DNA from: Stenotrophomonas nitritireducens
Lineage (GTDB): Bacteria > Pseudomonadota > Gammaproteobacteria > Xanthomonadales > Xanthomonadaceae
DNA: 64,000 nucleotides
Direction of reading: 5' to 3'
Assembly: GCF_001431425.1 (NCBI RefSeq)
Contig: NZ_LDJG01000015.1
Span: forward strand, 186,001 to 250,000
Shown here: positions 59,572 through 64,000 of the stretch, piece by piece
How positions within the stretch are numbered: the stretch's first letter is position 1
How the letters are laid out: each line of letters begins with the position of its first letter
Translations under genes and position numbers: made by a program
Notes under the pieces: model-generated
The model's input: the letters and a program-made list of their open reading frames with translations, nothing else
Database searches by the model: none
What the model was told of the DNA's origin: nothing

Positions 59572-60023
59572 ACGCCGCCGCGTCCAGGCCGTTGTGGTCG
59601 CCGCAGCAGCAGGCATGGCTGCAGGCGATGGGCTATGGGGTCTATCTGGAGGGCGGTGTGCTGGATGCGCCGCTGCCGCAGGCGGTGGCACGCACCGCGA
59701 TGCCGGCCGCGGCCGATATCGACGCCGCTCCCGCACCGGCTCCCGTGCGCACGCCGCCACCGCGCCGCGAAGCGCCCGCGCCGACGCCGCCTGATGCGCC
59801 GGCCACCGCGCCGGAGGCCCGGCCGGCGGCGCGTCGTGGCGGACTGCGCCTGCCCGACCGCCTGCAGATCGCGCTGCTGCGCGCTTCCGGCTGCAATCCC
59901 AACGATCCGGGAACCCGCGCGCTGATGGACAGCTGGCCGCTGGCCGAGCTGCGCGCCGATCCCGCCGCCAAGCGCGCGCTGTGGCCGCAACTGCGCGAGC
60001 TTCGGCGGAAGCAGCGGCAGTGA
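59568..60023 (+). CDS. Candidate DNA polymerase III psi subunit (HolD-like), unproved
   Basis: 151 residues from a GTG overlapping the pssA stop, with AAGG upstream. The N-terminus reads LWSPQQQAWLQAMGYGVYLEGG, comparable in layout to the LQxMGI-like start of HolD that binds the clamp loader. A long Pro/Ala linker follows, then a C-terminal domain LPDRLQIALLRASGCNPNDPGTRALMDSWPLAEL. It ends in a GTGA overlap with rimI. In E. coli holD is directly upstream of rimI, so position supports the idea. The sequence match is weak and this could be an unrelated lineage gene. Confidence 0.5.
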   Translation: MNAAASRPLWSPQQQAWLQAMGYGVYLEGGVLDAPLPQAVARTAMPAAADIDAAPAPAPVRTPPPRREAPAPTPPDAPATAPEARPAARRGGLRLPDRLQIALLRASGCNPNDPGTRALMDSWPLAELRADPAAKRALWPQLRELRRKQRQ

Positions 60024-60517
60024 GCGCGGTGGCGGCGATGCCGGCCCCCGTGCTGCGCCCGATGCACGAGGGCGACCTGGACGCGGTGATGGAGATCGAG
60101 CTGCGCGCCTATCCGTTTCCCTGGGCCCGCGGCATTTTCCAGGACTGCCTGCGCGCCGGCTATCCGGGGCGCGTGCTGGTGGGGGACGCCGGCCTGCTCG
60201 GCTATGGGCTGCTGAGCATCGCCGCCGACGAGGCGCACGTGCTCAACGTCTGCGTCGATCCGCTGCGCCAGTCGCGCGGGCTCGGGCGGCGCCTGCTGCG
60301 CGACCTGGTGCGGTTGGCGCGGCAGCACGGCGCGGCGCGGGTGTTCCTGGAGGTGCGCCCGTCCAATACATCGGCCATCGCGCTGTACCACAGCGAGGGC
60401 TTCAACGAGATCGGCCGCCGCCCGCGCTACTACCCGGCCGGGAGCGGGCGCGAGGACGCGCTGGTGATGGCGATGGAACTGGTGGACGAGGACATCGCCC
60501 GCATGCCGCCGCTGTGA
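60020..60517 (+). CDS. rimI: Ribosomal protein S18-alanine N-acetyltransferase
   Basis: 165 residues from a GTG overlapping the previous stop (an ATG at 60038 is the alternative). GNAT fold: LRPMHEGDLDAVMEIELRAYPFPWARGIFQDCLRAGY at the start, the acetyl-CoA loop VDPLRQSRGLGRRLLRDLVRLA, then VFLEVRPSNTSAIALYHSEGFNEIGRRPRYYP, the classic RimI end. It acetylates the N-terminal Ala of ribosomal protein S18. Confidence 0.95.
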   Translation: MSAVAAMPAPVLRPMHEGDLDAVMEIELRAYPFPWARGIFQDCLRAGYPGRVLVGDAGLLGYGLLSIAADEAHVLNVCVDPLRQSRGLGRRLLRDLVRLARQHGAARVFLEVRPSNTSAIALYHSEGFNEIGRRPRYYPAGSGREDALVMAMELVDEDIARMPPL

Positions 60518-60532
60518 GGCGCGCGGCCCGGT

Positions 60533-61357
60533 TCAACCCAGTCGCAGCAGGGCCACGCCGGCCACGATGAGCGCCGCGGCGAGCAGGCGCCTGCGGTCGA
60601 TGCGTTCCTTCAGCACGACGGCCGAAATCAGCAGCGCGAACAGGATCGAGGTCTCGCGCAGCGCGGCGATGATCGCCACCGGCGCAAGGGTCATCGCCCA
60701 CAGCGCGATGCCGTAGGACGCGGTGGTGCCGAAGCCGCCGACCAGCCCGCGCCCCCAGTTGCCGCGCAGGTGGCTGCGCAGCTGCGCGCGGCGGGCGTAC
60801 AGCGCCCACAGCGGCAGGGGCAGGCCGGACAGCAGGAACAGCCACAGCGTGTAGCTCGCCGCGTTGCCGGACAGGCGCGCGCCCCGCGCGTCGACCAGGG
60901 TATAGGTGGCGATCAGCACGGCGATGGACAGCGGCAGCCGCAGGTGGTGTCGGGCGCCGCCGCCGGCCATGCCCAGGATGCCGGCGCTGACCACCGCGAT
61001 GCCGAGCCAACCGCTTGCCGGCAGGCGCTCGCCGAATGCCAGGCTGCCGGCCAGCGCCACCAGCAGCGGCGCGCAGCCGCGCATCAGCGGATAGGACAGG
61101 CTCATGTCGGCGACCTGGTAGGCACGCGCGACCAGGACGTAATAGCCGACCTGCAGCACGGCCGACGCGGCCAGCCATGGCCAGCTTGGCGGCGCGGGAA
61201 GCGGCAGCCACGGCAGTGCCAGCGCGGACAGGAGGGCGGCCCAGCCGGTGACCAGGATCGTGGTCAGCAGCTTGTCGCCACCGAGTTTGACGATGGCGTT
61301 CCAGCCGGCATGCAGCAGGGCGGCGCACAGCACCGCGCAGAAGATCGCCAGCGACAT
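60533..61357 (-). CDS. EamA/DMT-family transporter
   Basis: 274 residues from the ATG at 61357. Ten membrane helices in two EamA halves: LAIFCAVLCAALLHAGWNAIVKLGGDK..., VADMSLSYPLMRGCAPLLVALAGSLAFGERLP in the first; APVAIIAALRETSILFALLISAVVLKERIDRRRLLAAALIVAGVALL in the second. The pairs GE(R) at about residue 100 and KER at the end are the usual landmarks. Exports small metabolites; substrate unknown. Convergent with rimI, separated by 15 bases. Confidence 0.85.
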   Translation of the reverse strand: MSLAIFCAVLCAALLHAGWNAIVKLGGDKLLTTILVTGWAALLSALALPWLPLPAPPSWPWLAASAVLQVGYYVLVARAYQVADMSLSYPLMRGCAPLLVALAGSLAFGERLPASGWLGIAVVSAGILGMAGGGARHHLRLPLSIAVLIATYTLVDARGARLSGNAASYTLWLFLLSGLPLPLWALYARRAQLRSHLRGNWGRGLVGGFGTTASYGIALWAMTLAPVAIIAALRETSILFALLISAVVLKERIDRRRLLAAALIVAGVALLRLG

Positions 61358-61400
61358 CGCATGCCCGTGGTGCGGGGAAAGGGCGCAGGATAGCCGCAAA

Positions 61401-61430
61401 TGGAAACGCCGCCCGCCGGCGGCGTTTCCA
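61401..61430 (-). terminator. Terminator after valS
   Basis: TGGAAACGCCGCC / GGCGGCGTTTCCA, 13-base stem with a 4-base loop, 18 bases beyond the valS stop. The sequence is symmetrical but the upstream T run fits the minus strand. Confidence 0.8.
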
Positions 61431-61447
61431 TCGCTGCAGCGGCGCGT

Positions 61448-64000
<2,553 letters not shown>

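Overview
The window reads as chromosomal DNA of a high-GC gammaproteobacterium of the Xanthomonadaceae (Lysobacteraceae), most likely Stenotrophomonas or a close relative. The basis is a single-chain E1 pyruvate dehydrogenase, dense TonB-dependent receptors, an H-NS-like protein of the xanthomonad type, GTAG-headed REP hairpin arrays resembling the SMAG repeats of Stenotrophomonas, and a lasso-peptide cluster whose precursor resembles the xanthomonins. Most of the window is visibly GC-rich; 9.93-12.3 kb and 15.1-16.4 kb are much poorer in GC and look acquired.

Layout. 0-9.9 kb: mostly housekeeping and envelope genes (ELM1-like fragment, nitroreductase, YceI lipoprotein, I78 inhibitor, Ntn hydrolase, outer-membrane protein), a YqjI/YqjH-like iron pair with a near-perfect 41-bp operator, a REP array and aceE. 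9.9-16.4 kb: an accessory patch with a NACHT-type NTPase carrying an Mrr-like nuclease domain, a SymE-like toxin unit and its decayed copy, and an MrcB-like/DUF3883 restriction-type protein between exact 20-bp direct repeats. 18.5-22.6 kb: a TPP riboswitch upstream of a TonB receptor and a PnuC/PnuT permease, i.e. a thiamine uptake operon. 22.8-31.5 kb: a lasso-peptide locus. TonB receptor and isopeptidase run rightwards, and precursor, leader peptidase and cyclase run leftwards to meet them; XRE and GntR regulators flank the locus. The precursor (30504-30650) predicts a 7-residue ring.

31.7-39 kb: a YcaQ-like glycosylase, a serine hydrolase, a PadR/HAAS pair behind twin operators, a MerR/DUF2938 divergent pair and a second methionine aminopeptidase. 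39.1-50.8 kb: one long apparent operon that opens with an MgtL-like leader peptide (MDPDP...), followed by a small MgtE-N-like protein, a heavy-metal-type RND efflux tripartite pump, MgtA, MgtC and a two-component system. This couples a Mg2+-starvation type leader to both Mg2+ import and an exporter. 50.8-64 kb: a second REP array, an Mla-type lipid transport operon, a ThrE-like exporter, an H-NS-like protein, proS, pssA, a candidate holD before rimI, an EamA permease and the 3' part of valS.

The most distinctive systems are the lasso locus, the leader-controlled Mg2+/RND operon, and the small defence-type cassette bounded by 20-bp repeats. All functional statements are from reading sequence and family knowledge; no database search was run.
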